Made by a program: the position numbers and the translations under genes. Shown in pieces: positions 8,484-15,828 of a stretch of DNA of 64,000 bases. Location of the stretch: contig JADKKA010000001.1 in assembly GCA_016720745.1 (NCBI GenBank), positions 372,001 to 436,000 of the forward strand, read 5' to 3'. The notes beneath the pieces are model-generated. The model was not told the DNA's origin. It ran no database searches and saw nothing but the letters and a program-made list of their open reading frames with translations. Position 1 is the stretch's first letter. Each line of letters begins with the position of its first letter. This stretch comes from Chitinophagaceae bacterium (GTDB lineage: Bacteria > Bacteroidota > Bacteroidia > Chitinophagales > Chitinophagaceae).

Positions 8484-9755
8484 TCAGTTAATCAGCGATG
8501 CACCAAAATAAGGTTGTAATACAGCCGGCAGCTTTACTCCTTCTGCTGTCTGGTTATTCTCCAGTAAACAGGCCACAATCCTGGGCAGGGCCAGTGAACT
8601 GCCATTAAGGGAATGAGCCAGTTTGGTTTTACCATCACTGTCTTTGAACCGGATCTTCATCCGGTTGGTCTGATAAGCTTCAAAATTGGATACGGAACTT
8701 ACTTCCAGCCATTTTTGCTGAGCGGCACTGTACACTTCAAAATCATAAGTGAGTGCGGAAGCAAAACTCATATCACCGCCACATAAAGCCAGGATGCGAT
8801 AAGGCAGTTCCAGTGTTTGCAGAAGTTGCTCCACATGGGCCACCATGGCATCATGGGCTTCTTCACTTTTATCCGGACGGGTGAGTTGAACGATTTCCAC
8901 TTTATCAAACTGATGTACCCGGTTCAGTCCACGCACATCAGCCCCAAAACTGCCTGCTTCCCTGCGGAAACAGGGAGAAAATGCAGTCATTTTTACCGGG
9001 AGTTCGGTTTCCTTCAGCATCGTATCCCGGTAAATATTGGTCACCGGTACTTCGGATGTAGGGATCATGTAAAAATTATCCGCCGGCATATAATACATCT
9101 GTCCTTCTTTATCCGGTAGCTGGCCCGTACCATAGGCACTGGCTTCATTCACCATCAGTGGAGGCAGGTATTCCGTATAACCGGCTGCTGTATTAAAATC
9201 GAGGAAGTATTGTACCAATGCTCTTTGCAGTTTGGCCCCTTTTCCTTTATAAAGCGGAAATCCACTGCCGGTTAACTTAGCACCGGTCTCAAAATCCACG
9301 ATATCATATTTCTTAATCAGGTCCCAGTGAGGAACAGATCCTTCAGGTAAAACAGGAATGGCACCCCCTTCTCTTACCACCACATTATCAGCCGGTGTTT
9401 TTCCGGCAGGCACTTTGGATGAAGGCAGGTTGGGCAGTAAGACCATTTTATCATGCAGTAATTTTTCAGTAGCGGCCAGCTGATCCGCAATAGGCTGCAG
9501 GGCTGTTTTAAAAGCAGCTACTTCCTGTTTTCTTTTCTCCGCTTCTTCTTTCTGTCCCTTGGCCATCAGCTGACCAATCTCTTTCGAAGCACTATTGACC
9601 TTTGCAAGGGTATTGTCTGATTCCAGCTGTAGTTTCTTTCTCTCTTCATCCAGGCTCACAATTTCATCCACCAGCCCGCTGTCTGCAAAATGCTTTACCG
9701 CCAGTCTTTCTTTGATCAGGCTGGGATCCTGCCTGATTACCTGTATCTGCAACAT
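8484..9755 (-). CDS. serS: Seryl-tRNA synthetase
   Basis: 423 residues, the normal length. An N-terminal coiled-coil arm (about residues 30-100, rich in Lys/Glu/Ala) is the tRNA-binding hairpin of SerRS. Class II motifs follow: motif 2 with FRREAG and RVHQFDKVEI, motif 3 with LNGSSLALPRIVACLLEN. The segment PTSEVPVTNIYRD is the serine-binding TxE region. The enzyme charges tRNA-Ser (and tRNA-Sec where present) with serine in the cytoplasm. The ATG at 9755 gives the standard start MLQIQVIRQDP. A TATCTTTG box lies upstream at 9810-9817 on the minus strand, mirrored by one for the divergent gene. Confidence 0.97.
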   Translation of the reverse strand: MLQIQVIRQDPSLIKERLAVKHFADSGLVDEIVSLDEERKKLQLESDNTLAKVNSASKEIGQLMAKGQKEEAEKRKQEVAAFKTALQPIADQLAATEKLLHDKMVLLPNLPSSKVPAGKTPADNVVVREGGAIPVLPEGSVPHWDLIKKYDIVDFETGAKLTGSGFPLYKGKGAKLQRALVQYFLDFNTAAGYTEYLPPLMVNEASAYGTGQLPDKEGQMYYMPADNFYMIPTSEVPVTNIYRDTMLKETELPVKMTAFSPCFRREAGSFGADVRGLNRVHQFDKVEIVQLTRPDKSEEAHDAMVAHVEQLLQTLELPYRILALCGGDMSFASALTYDFEVYSAAQQKWLEVSSVSNFEAYQTNRMKIRFKDSDGKTKLAHSLNGSSLALPRIVACLLENNQTAEGVKLPAVLQPYFGASLIN

Positions 9756-9809
9756 CTTATTTCCTTTTTACCGGAGGTTTTAACAATAAAAGGGAAGGCT
9801 CCGGAGCCG

Positions 9810-9817
9810 CAAAGATA
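9810..9817 (-). promoter_or_regulatory. Candidate -7 box for serS
   Basis: Read on the minus strand the sequence is TATCTTTG, an exact TAnnTTTG match, followed by CGGC. It implies a serS leader of roughly 45-50 bases. It forms a near-perfect inverted pair with the plus-strand box at 9846-9853, as expected for a compact divergent promoter. No good TTTG -33 element was found at the usual spacing. Confidence 0.45.
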
Positions 9818-9845
9818 ATGGAGATGCCGGTTGTGCCGTCAGCAC

Positions 9846-9853
9846 TATCTTTG
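9846..9853 (+). promoter_or_regulatory. Candidate -7 box for the 9859 gene, nearly leaderless
   Basis: TATCTTTG is an exact -7 match and the ATG at 9859 is only five bases beyond it. Transcription from this box would start at or next to the A of the start codon, giving a leaderless messenger. The -33 region is weak. Confidence 0.4.
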
Positions 9854-9858
9854 CCGCT

Positions 9859-10203
9859 ATGTTTGTACATGATGACCTGCAACAACGGTGGTGGAACCTG
9901 GAAGCCGGTTTGGCTGAGCGATTTGGGAAAAAACCCGATCTGGAAGCCATTCTATTCCTGATTGGCGTGCAGGAACTGGGTGAGTTCCGGGAGAAATTTA
10001 CAAAAGAAGAAAAACAGGACCTGATGCATGTAGCCGTTTGCCACCTGCTCAGTCCCAGTGGTTATTATGAACTGGAATTGGTGGATGAGGATGGATGGCC
10101 GCATTATAAGCAATTAAAACCCATGCCCGAACTGAATCCGGCCGAACAGGAAAATTTCATTAAGGATCATGTGCTCCTTTATTTTGAACAAAACACTTTA
10201 TGA
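9859..10203 (+). CDS. Conserved hypothetical protein, 114 aa
   Basis: A soluble acidic protein beginning MFVHDDLQQRWWNLEAGLAE and containing EAILFLIGVQELGEFREKFTKEEK, then HLLSPSGYYELELVDEDGWPHY. No signal peptide, membrane helix or metal motif is visible; helices are predicted in the first two thirds. It resembles small proteins found widely in Bacteroidota but I cannot name a family. Its stop is one base before the ATG of the PPIase gene, so the two form an operon divergent from serS. The start follows closely on a TATCTTTG promoter box. Confidence 0.75.
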   Translation: MFVHDDLQQRWWNLEAGLAERFGKKPDLEAILFLIGVQELGEFREKFTKEEKQDLMHVAVCHLLSPSGYYELELVDEDGWPHYKQLKPMPELNPAEQENFIKDHVLLYFEQNTL

Positions 10204-10204
10204 T

Positions 10205-10912
10205 ATGAAGAAATTTGTATTGGCCATTACGGGTTTATTCCTTTCAGTAGCTCCGTTATTGGCACAATCTGATTCAACGGTAAAAAAGAAAGACCGGAAA
10301 AGAGATGTGCTGCTGCAAACCAGTATGGGAGATATCCGGATCCGTCTCTCTGACTCTACCCCCCTGCACCGCGACAATTTTCTGAAGCTGGTTAAAATGC
10401 ATTATTACGATGGCCTGCTTTTTCACCGGGTCATTAAAGATTTTATGGTTCAGGGAGGAGATCCGGAAAGCCGTACTGCCCAGCCCGGACAACAACTGGG
10501 CAATGGCGGACCTGCTTATACAATTCCTGCCGAATTCCGGCCAACCCTATTTCATAAAAAAGGGGTGATTGCAGCAGCAAGAATGGGAGATCAGGTAAAC
10601 CCCCTGAAAGCCAGCAGCGGCAGTCAGTTTTATCTGGCACAGGGAAAAAAATTTACGGATGAGGAACTGGACATGATGGAAAAAAACAGACTGGGTGGAA
10701 GGAAGATACCTGAAAACCAACGGGAAGTGTACAAAACACTGGGAGGTATCCCTCATCTGGACCAGGGATATACCGTTTTTGGAGAAATCGTCAGTGGTCT
10801 GGAAGTGGTAGACAAAATTGCTGCCGTTAGCACCAATCGTAATACCAACCGGCCTATGGAAGATGTAAAGATTATTACAGCCAAACTGATTAAAAGAAAG
10901 AAAATAAAATAA
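10205..10912 (+). CDS. Periplasmic cyclophilin-type peptidyl-prolyl isomerase
   Basis: 235 residues from the ATG at 10205, which begins a signal peptide (MKKFVLAITGLFLSVAPLLAQ). The cyclophilin core is clear: HRDNFLKLVKMHYYDGLLFHRVIKDFMVQGGDPE style blocks (residues about 55-90), then a Gln/Phe-containing segment SSGSQFYLAQGKKFT and GYTVFGEIVSGLEVVDKIA. The F-H-R and Q-F residues used in catalysis are present. It catalyses proline cis-trans isomerisation during folding of exported proteins. An insertion of about 30 residues between the SSGSQF block and the final GYTVFG strand is usual in Bacteroidota members. A strong bidirectional terminator follows. Confidence 0.92.
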   Translation: MKKFVLAITGLFLSVAPLLAQSDSTVKKKDRKRDVLLQTSMGDIRIRLSDSTPLHRDNFLKLVKMHYYDGLLFHRVIKDFMVQGGDPESRTAQPGQQLGNGGPAYTIPAEFRPTLFHKKGVIAAARMGDQVNPLKASSGSQFYLAQGKKFTDEELDMMEKNRLGGRKIPENQREVYKTLGGIPHLDQGYTVFGEIVSGLEVVDKIAAVSTNRNTNRPMEDVKIITAKLIKRKKIK

Positions 10913-10930
10913 AGCGGAAAAGCATTTACA

Positions 10931-10960
10931 AAAAAGGCCGGAACAATGTCCGGCCTTTTT
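10931..10960. terminator. Bidirectional intrinsic terminator
   Basis: AAAAAGGCCGGA (10931-10942) pairs with TCCGGCCTTTTT (10949-10960) around a 6-base loop. T-runs exist on both strands. It separates the convergent PPIase and TlpA-like genes and can serve both. Confidence 0.88.
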
Positions 10961-10977
10961 TATTCTTCGTATTTTTT

Positions 10978-12153
10978 TTACTGCAGTAGTTCGGTCAGCT
11001 TTTTATCAAGGTCTGCTCCACGCAATGATTCAGCTATGACTTTCCCCTGCGGATCTACCAGCACATTATAAGGAATCCCTTCTATTTTATACAGTGGTAC
11101 CACGGCACTGCTCCACCATTTCAGGTCACTGACCTGGGTCCATGTGAGATTATCTTTCATTACCGCTTTCATCCAGGCATCTTTTCCTCCCGGCTGATCG
11201 AGGGATACTCCGAGAATCGTAAAATTCTTGTCTTTAAATTTCTGATAAGCACTCACCACATTGGGGTTTTCTGCACGACAGGGCCCGCACCAGCTAGCCC
11301 AGAAATCAACCAGCACATATTTCCCTTTGAATGAACTGAGGGAAATCGGTTTTCCATTTGGATCGGGAAGGGTAAAGTCCGGAGCCGGCTGGCCTATCAG
11401 TCCTCCCTGTGGTGTAGCACTGAGAGAGGATTTAATAGCGATCAGGCCCTGGTGTTCAGGAAATTTAGTAGCTGCTTCCTGTACAATCTGAATCACTTCA
11501 TCATTGGTAAGACCAGTCAGACCCGATCCCTGCATATTAGACGTACTCTGATAATAACCAAGGATAAACATGGAGAGTGCCGGGTTCTTACTTTTTTTCA
11601 GGGCATCCATGGTGACAGTCTTAATATCAGTTGCAATCCCTGAAACGGTATTGCGGATCGCCAGCAGACTGCTGTCTTCACTGGTAGCGCCGGCGCGGCC
11701 CAGGCTGTCGTAGCGACGGGCTTCGGCCATGATCAGCTGAAATTTATTATTGAATGCCGTGACATAATCTTTCAACTCCTGGCTCACCGGTGAGTTTTTT
11801 ACTTCATAACTCTCCGGGAACTGGGTATTCTCTTTGCTGAATTTGACATTCACGGTAATTTTTTTGGCATCGTTGATCACGGCTGCCAGGGGATAACTGC
11901 TCTGGTCCAGGCGCAGGTTATACACCCTGGCCTCTCCCGTGGTTGTTTTCAGTTTGAATTTACCATCAGCCCCAAGCACGGCTGAATCCATGATGACACG
12001 TTGCATCGTTGTCATGGGCACTTCTTCCAGATAAATCATTTTGGCGCTGTTGTTGGTGATCACCCCATTCAGCTCCAGTTTTTGTTCTCCGGATTTTTCT
12101 TTACAGGAATAAAGGAATAACAGTGGCAATACTGCCAGTAATAATCGTTTCAT
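10978..12153 (-). CDS. TlpA/ResA-like thiol-disulfide lipoprotein with DUF4369 domain
   Basis: 391 residues. The signal MKRLLLAVLPLLFLYSCKEK has a lipobox Cys at residue 17. Residues of about 25-110 look like the DUF4369 beta domain (GVITNNSAKMIYLEEVPM). After a helical linker, the C-terminal thioredoxin domain begins at GQPAPDFTLPDPNGKPISLSS, with the redox motif WCGPC (Cys289 and Cys292) and the cis-proline segment GIPYNVLVDPQG. It should sit on the periplasmic face, reducing disulfides in exported proteins or apocytochromes. DUF4369-TlpA fusions are common in Bacteroidota. It lies 15 bases downstream of gatB. Confidence 0.92.
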   Translation of the reverse strand: MKRLLLAVLPLLFLYSCKEKSGEQKLELNGVITNNSAKMIYLEEVPMTTMQRVIMDSAVLGADGKFKLKTTTGEARVYNLRLDQSSYPLAAVINDAKKITVNVKFSKENTQFPESYEVKNSPVSQELKDYVTAFNNKFQLIMAEARRYDSLGRAGATSEDSSLLAIRNTVSGIATDIKTVTMDALKKSKNPALSMFILGYYQSTSNMQGSGLTGLTNDEVIQIVQEAATKFPEHQGLIAIKSSLSATPQGGLIGQPAPDFTLPDPNGKPISLSSFKGKYVLVDFWASWCGPCRAENPNVVSAYQKFKDKNFTILGVSLDQPGGKDAWMKAVMKDNLTWTQVSDLKWWSSAVVPLYKIEGIPYNVLVDPQGKVIAESLRGADLDKKLTELLQ

Positions 12154-12167
12154 ATTGTATGATTGTT

Positions 12168-13619
12168 TCAGGCTTTTAATTTTTCGAGTAAGAGTTCATT
12201 GGTCAGTTTGGGATCTGCTTTTCCCTTGGATTGTTTCATCACTTCTCCAACAAAAAGTGCCAGCAAACCCTTCTTTCCTTTTTTATATTCAGCTACTTTA
12301 TCTGCAAATTTCAGCAATACCTGGTCAATAATCGGTCCGATAGCTGACCCATCGGATTGCTGGAGAAGGTTATGGGTTTGGGCAAGGCTGGCAGGGTCAG
12401 CTTGCGGGTTTTTCAGCATCAGGGGAAATAACCTGGATGCGGCCACGGTAAAACTAAGTTGACCGCTGTCAATCATTCCAATCAGTTCTGCCAGTTGGGA
12501 TGGGCCCATTGGGAAATCCGTGATATCCGTACTGTTTTCATTAAGCCAGTTTTTCACTGGTCCCAATATCCAGTTGGCAGCTGCTTTGTAATGACCGGTA
12601 TGATGAATGACCTGTTCAAAATAATCGGATAGTTCTCTTTCCTCGGTCAGCAAACCGGCATCATAGGCTGATAGCTGGTAAGATGTTGTATACTTTTTAA
12701 TCCTTTCTTCCTGTAATGCCGGGATGCTTTCCCGGATTTGCGCAATAAAGGAATCGCTTAGTGAAAAAGGAGCCAGATCCGGTTCAGGGAAATAACGATA
12801 ATCATCTGCATCTTCTTTTTCCCGGGTGGCAAAACTGGTACCTGTATTGGCATCAAAACTCCGGGTTTGCTGAATGATGGTTGATCCGGCTTCCAGCAGG
12901 TCGATCAGTCTTTTTGATTCGGTCTCAATGGCTCTTTTCACATTGCGGATGGAATTCAGGTTTTTGATTTCCACCCTTGTACCCAACTTTGTTGCCCCTT
13001 TCAGGCGCACAGAAATATTCGCATCGCAGCGCATACTGCCTTCTTCCATATTACCATCGCAAATACCGAGGTAACGTACCAGTCTTCTTACTACCGTGAG
13101 ATAGGCATAGGCTTCATCCCCGCTGCGGATATCCGGTTCGGTTACTATTTCAATGAGTGCGGTACCGGCCCTGTTATAATCAACCAGGGTGTAGTGCTCA
13201 TCCGCATCATGTATACTTTTACCGGCATCTTCTTCCATATGAATGCGGTTCAGCCGGATCTTCTTACTGGATCCATCCGCTGCACTGATTTCCACATAAC
13301 CTGCTTCACAGATCGGGGTTGTATGCTGGGTTACCTGGTATCCTTTGGGAAGATCGGGATAGAAATAATTCTTTCTCGCAAACCAGTTTTCTTTTGCAAT
13401 GGTACAGTGACAGGCCAAACCCATCTTTACAGCCAGTTCAATGGCTTTGCGGTTCATGACGGGTAGGGTCCCCGGATGAGCGAGTGTGACCGGACTGATA
13501 TGGGTATTGGGTGCTGCACCAAAAGCAATGCTGTCACCACAAAACAGTTTACTGGCTGTTTGCAGCTGGGCATGTACTTCCAGTCCTACGACTGTTTCAT
13601 ATTTATTGTAATCTGTCAT
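12168..13619 (-). CDS. gatB: Aspartyl/glutamyl-tRNA(Asn/Gln) amidotransferase subunit B
   Basis: 483 residues from the ATG at 13619 (MTDYNKYETVVGLEVHAQLQ). The frame is open for another 46 codons upstream, but that extension is translated repeat sequence and is not part of the family. Signature blocks include DLPKGYQVTQ, HMEEDAGKS, LVDYNRAGTALIEIVTEPD and GSMRCDANIS; the YqeY-like tail runs to the C-terminus. GatB binds the mischarged tRNA and channels ammonia from GatA to amidate Glu-tRNA(Gln) or Asp-tRNA(Asn). gatA and gatC are not in this window. A repeat cluster occupies the likely 5' leader. Confidence 0.96.
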   Translation of the reverse strand: MTDYNKYETVVGLEVHAQLQTASKLFCGDSIAFGAAPNTHISPVTLAHPGTLPVMNRKAIELAVKMGLACHCTIAKENWFARKNYFYPDLPKGYQVTQHTTPICEAGYVEISAADGSSKKIRLNRIHMEEDAGKSIHDADEHYTLVDYNRAGTALIEIVTEPDIRSGDEAYAYLTVVRRLVRYLGICDGNMEEGSMRCDANISVRLKGATKLGTRVEIKNLNSIRNVKRAIETESKRLIDLLEAGSTIIQQTRSFDANTGTSFATREKEDADDYRYFPEPDLAPFSLSDSFIAQIRESIPALQEERIKKYTTSYQLSAYDAGLLTEERELSDYFEQVIHHTGHYKAAANWILGPVKNWLNENSTDITDFPMGPSQLAELIGMIDSGQLSFTVAASRLFPLMLKNPQADPASLAQTHNLLQQSDGSAIGPIIDQVLLKFADKVAEYKKGKKGLLALFVGEVMKQSKGKADPKLTNELLLEKLKA

Positions 13620-13648
13620 TTTTTCACCACTTGTGTGGATGAGGCGCC

Positions 13649-13805
13649 TGAACGGGTGGCCTGCCTTCGCCAAGGCTTTGAATGGCCCGCCTTCGCTAAA
13701 GCTTTTTACCTGTCGTCGTTGAACGGGCAGCCCGCCTTCGCTAAAGCCACTTACCAACGATGCTGAACGGGCAGCCCGCCTTCGCTAAAGCTACGGCGGG
13801 CAGGC
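13649..13805. repeat. Four-copy GC-rich intergenic repeat upstream of gatB
   Basis: The core CCCGCCTTCGCTAAAGC, or a close variant, appears four times, starting near 13659, 13686, 13731 and 13775. Three of the four copies carry a prefix of the type TGAACGGGCAG. The last copy runs into an inverted continuation (ACGGCGGGCAGGC). Copies 3 and 4 are identical over 29 bases and 44 bases apart. The arrangement resembles REP-like elements, and related GCAGGC palindromes occur at 18.55 and 47.82 kb. Confidence 0.85.
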
Positions 13806-13812
13806 AAAATTA
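13805..13812 (-). promoter_or_regulatory. Candidate -7 box for gatB
   Basis: Minus-strand TAATTTTG matches TAnnTTTG exactly and abuts the repeat cluster. If used, the gatB leader of about 185 bases would contain all four repeat copies. No TTTG at the right spacing, so the call is weak. Confidence 0.3.
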
Positions 13813-13852
13813 GCGGATTTGAGGGAGGGGATTGGTAAGGTTTGTATAAAAG

Positions 13853-13883
13853 AAAATGCCCCCGGTATGGCCGGGGGCATTTT
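13853..13883 (-). terminator. Intrinsic terminator of the PDZ gene
   Basis: AAAATGCCCCCGG (13853-13865) pairs with CCGGGGGCATTTT (13871-13883) around five bases. On the minus strand the hairpin follows the PDZ protein stop by 17 bases and is followed by a T-rich run. Confidence 0.85.
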
Positions 13884-13900
13884 CAGGAGATCTGCTGAAA

Positions 13901-14953
13901 TCAGAGATTGGTTGTCTTTATTTTTCTTGGCATTTTAACTTCTATATTCTGTGTTTTTCCGTCGCGGAGCAGTTTAAATCTAACGGTCAGATTATCTTTC
14001 TTTTCTTTCAGAAGGTTCGCAATTTCATCCGTGCTGTTGACCGCTTTGTCATCCACCTGGGTGATAATATCATCTTCTTTAATACCGGCTTTTTCGGCAT
14101 TGCTTTCATCCAGTACATTCACCACTTTAACTCCTTTTCCATCATCGGTATCCTGTACGGAAATACCCAGTTTGGGAGCTCCACTGGCGATTGTGTATGA
14201 CCGGTATCCATCAGAGGGAACAGTACTGTACGGCTGCATTTTAGGAGCAATTTTATCAAAGTTGAACTGATCCATATTCAGTTTGAAATTTTGTCCCATA
14301 TCATCAAATCCAAATAATGTGGATCCTTTCCATTTGCTGAGTTCCGCTGTTGTCTTTTGTTCTTTTTTATTCCGGAGATAATTGATCGACACTTTATCTC
14401 CCGGCTTGTGTTTTTTTACTGCAGCCGACAAATCATCGGGGCTGCTGATTGTAGCATCATCCACTTTGGTAATGATATCATTTTCCTTCAATCCTGCTTT
14501 ATCAGCCGCACTTTCCTTATTGACACTCGTAATTTCGGCTCCTTCTTCCACTTTTTCAGTGGTCACACCCAGCATGGCCCTGTTTTCGTTTCCACCGAAA
14601 GCAGTTACATCATCATTCCCATTGAAACTCCAGGCCCCGCTTTTCGGTGTACGGAAATAACTCAGCGATTCCATCCCCCTGAGCTTATTGACATTGACGG
14701 AGATATCACCATCCTTGTCCTTGTACTCTTCAATTGGTTTGCCATTCACGGTTACTTTTTCACCATTGATCTCCACCGTGATCTTTTCCTGCTGGTCACC
14801 CTTTGTTGTAATCGTAATATGCCTTCTTTCTGTTTTATCCTTATTGGATTTCTCTTTATCGGTTTTACCATCTTCCTGTGCGAGAATGGTTACAGGTACA
14901 GCCAATGCAAAAGCTGTCAATACAAAAATGTTTTTGATCCGGAGCTGCTTCAT
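13901..14953 (-). CDS. Exported protein with two PDZ domains
   Basis: 350 residues from the ATG at 14953 (MKQLRIKNIFVLTAFALAVPV); a GTG three codons upstream is possible. After the signal peptide comes a Lys/Glu/Asp-rich linker (about residues 25-50), then a small beta domain (TVEINGEKVTVNGKPIEEYK). Two PDZ domains follow, marked by AMLGVTTEKVEEGAEITSVN with SAADKAGLKENDIITKVDD, and by PKLGISVQDTDDGKGVKVVN with SNAEKAGIKEDDIITQVDD. No protease domain is present, so it is not DegP or CtpA. It probably binds C-terminal peptides in the periplasm. A dyad resembling a BlaI-type operator lies just upstream, and a terminator closes the gene, so it appears monocistronic. Confidence 0.87.
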   Translation of the reverse strand: MKQLRIKNIFVLTAFALAVPVTILAQEDGKTDKEKSNKDKTERRHITITTKGDQQEKITVEINGEKVTVNGKPIEEYKDKDGDISVNVNKLRGMESLSYFRTPKSGAWSFNGNDDVTAFGGNENRAMLGVTTEKVEEGAEITSVNKESAADKAGLKENDIITKVDDATISSPDDLSAAVKKHKPGDKVSINYLRNKKEQKTTAELSKWKGSTLFGFDDMGQNFKLNMDQFNFDKIAPKMQPYSTVPSDGYRSYTIASGAPKLGISVQDTDDGKGVKVVNVLDESNAEKAGIKEDDIITQVDDKAVNSTDEIANLLKEKKDNLTVRFKLLRDGKTQNIEVKMPRKIKTTNL

Positions 14954-14969
14954 GACTTTCACTTTTTAG

Positions 14970-14998
14970 TTTGAACTACGTTAAGTTTCGTAGTCAAA
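14970..14998. promoter_or_regulatory. Dyad symmetry upstream of the PDZ gene, possible repressor operator
   Basis: The arms are TTTGAACTACG (14970-14980) and CGTAGTCAAA (14989-14998), complementary apart from one extra base, with an 8-base centre. It starts 17 bases upstream of the PDZ start codon. The ACTACG/CGTAGT half-sites recall the TACTACA/TGTAGTA type operators of BlaI/MecI repressors. No such regulator is encoded in the window. Confidence 0.5.
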
Positions 14999-15067
14999 TA
15001 TAAAGACATTTTCTGAAATACGAAATGTTTCGGAAATGTTAAAAGCCGGTCCTTCCTTTCAACGGGT

Positions 15068-15592
15068 TTATAACCGGATGAGCGGATTCAGGGCCTCATA
15101 AGTCCGGTGAAGCAGTCCTTCCACCACCTGTTCACCGATAAAATTCATCCCGCATTTTTCCAAAACCCGAATGGAAGCCCCATTTCCGGTGAGGGCCCTC
15201 CCTACAATCCGGTCGAGCCCCAGTTGACCAAACCCATGCTGCAGACTGGCTTTTGCCGCTTCAGTTGCATATCCTTTTCCCCAGGCCGATTTCATGAACC
15301 GGTAACCCAGGTCCACTTCTGCCAGTTCCGGCCTGGTTTTTAAACCACACCAGCCAATAAAACGCAGTGTTGGTTTGAGTAGTACGGCCCATCTTCCATG
15401 ATTGTACAAGGTATACTGAGGAAGGATGACACTGTGCAGAATTTCAGCAGCATGATCCAGGTCCCTGACCGGGTCGAGGGTATACCGGGTGATCTCCGGA
15501 TCCAGGTTCAACTCATAAATCAATGGGGCATCTGCTGCGGTAAACTCCCGGAAGACCAGCCTTTCTGTTTCCAGTATAACGTGCATGCTCAT
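15068..15592 (-). CDS. GNAT family N-acetyltransferase, RimJ/RimL-like
   Basis: About 174 residues from the ATG at 15592 (MSMHVILETERLVFREF); an ATG two codons later is equally possible, and a GTG nine codons upstream is less likely. The opening LETERLVFREFTAADAPLIYELN is typical of the RimJ/RimL acetyltransferase_3 group. The acetyl-CoA loop is in GYRFMKSAWGKGYATEAAKA, followed by VGRALTGNGASIRVLEKCGM. Members acetylate protein N-termini or small molecules. The substrate is not evident. It is isolated, flanked by the PDZ gene and a small divergent ORF. Confidence 0.88.
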   Translation of the reverse strand: MSMHVILETERLVFREFTAADAPLIYELNLDPEITRYTLDPVRDLDHAAEILHSVILPQYTLYNHGRWAVLLKPTLRFIGWCGLKTRPELAEVDLGYRFMKSAWGKGYATEAAKASLQHGFGQLGLDRIVGRALTGNGASIRVLEKCGMNFIGEQVVEGLLHRTYEALNPLIRL

Positions 15593-15689
15593 ACGAAGTC
15601 GAGTAGTTTTACTTACCACAAAGTGGTATTGGCCAGGAATATTAAAACCAGACTTTTGGGTATCTGATTAAAGTTTAGATGACTGAGTT

Positions 15690-15824
15690 ATGGCTTATAT
15701 AGTATTCGGCGCTTGTGCCGCCCTTTTTATCGGGGTGGTGATTCTGGCAATAAAGGTTTACAGGGAAAACAGAAAAATGAATCCCCGCTTAAAAGAGGAG
15801 GATGAAGAAGATATCTGGTCCTGA
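15690..15824 (+). CDS. 44-residue single-pass membrane peptide
   Basis: The ATG at 15690 opens MAYIVFGACAALFIGVVILA, one hydrophobic helix with small residues, followed by a basic turn (KVYRENRKMNP) and an acidic end (EEDEEDIWS). Charge layout (hydrophobic, positive, then negative) suggests an N-out/C-in membrane peptide. It ends four bases before the convergent alaS stop. No family recognised. Similar tiny proteins accompany respiratory complexes, but nothing nearby supports that role here. Coding status is judged from composition and compact fit only. Confidence 0.55.
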   Translation: MAYIVFGACAALFIGVVILAIKVYRENRKMNPRLKEEDEEDIWS

Positions 15825-15828
15825 ACCT

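Noticed and set aside
13620..13757. 46-codon N-terminal extension of the gatB frame
   Set aside because: It is translated repeat sequence (CTTCGCTAAAGC copies) with no resemblance to GatB; the ATG at 13619 gives the normal start.
14357..14974. 205-codon plus-strand frame opposite the PDZ gene
   Set aside because: It is antisense to a well-supported gene with PDZ motifs and has odd composition (many Phe/Ile/Ser runs), typical of a shadow frame.
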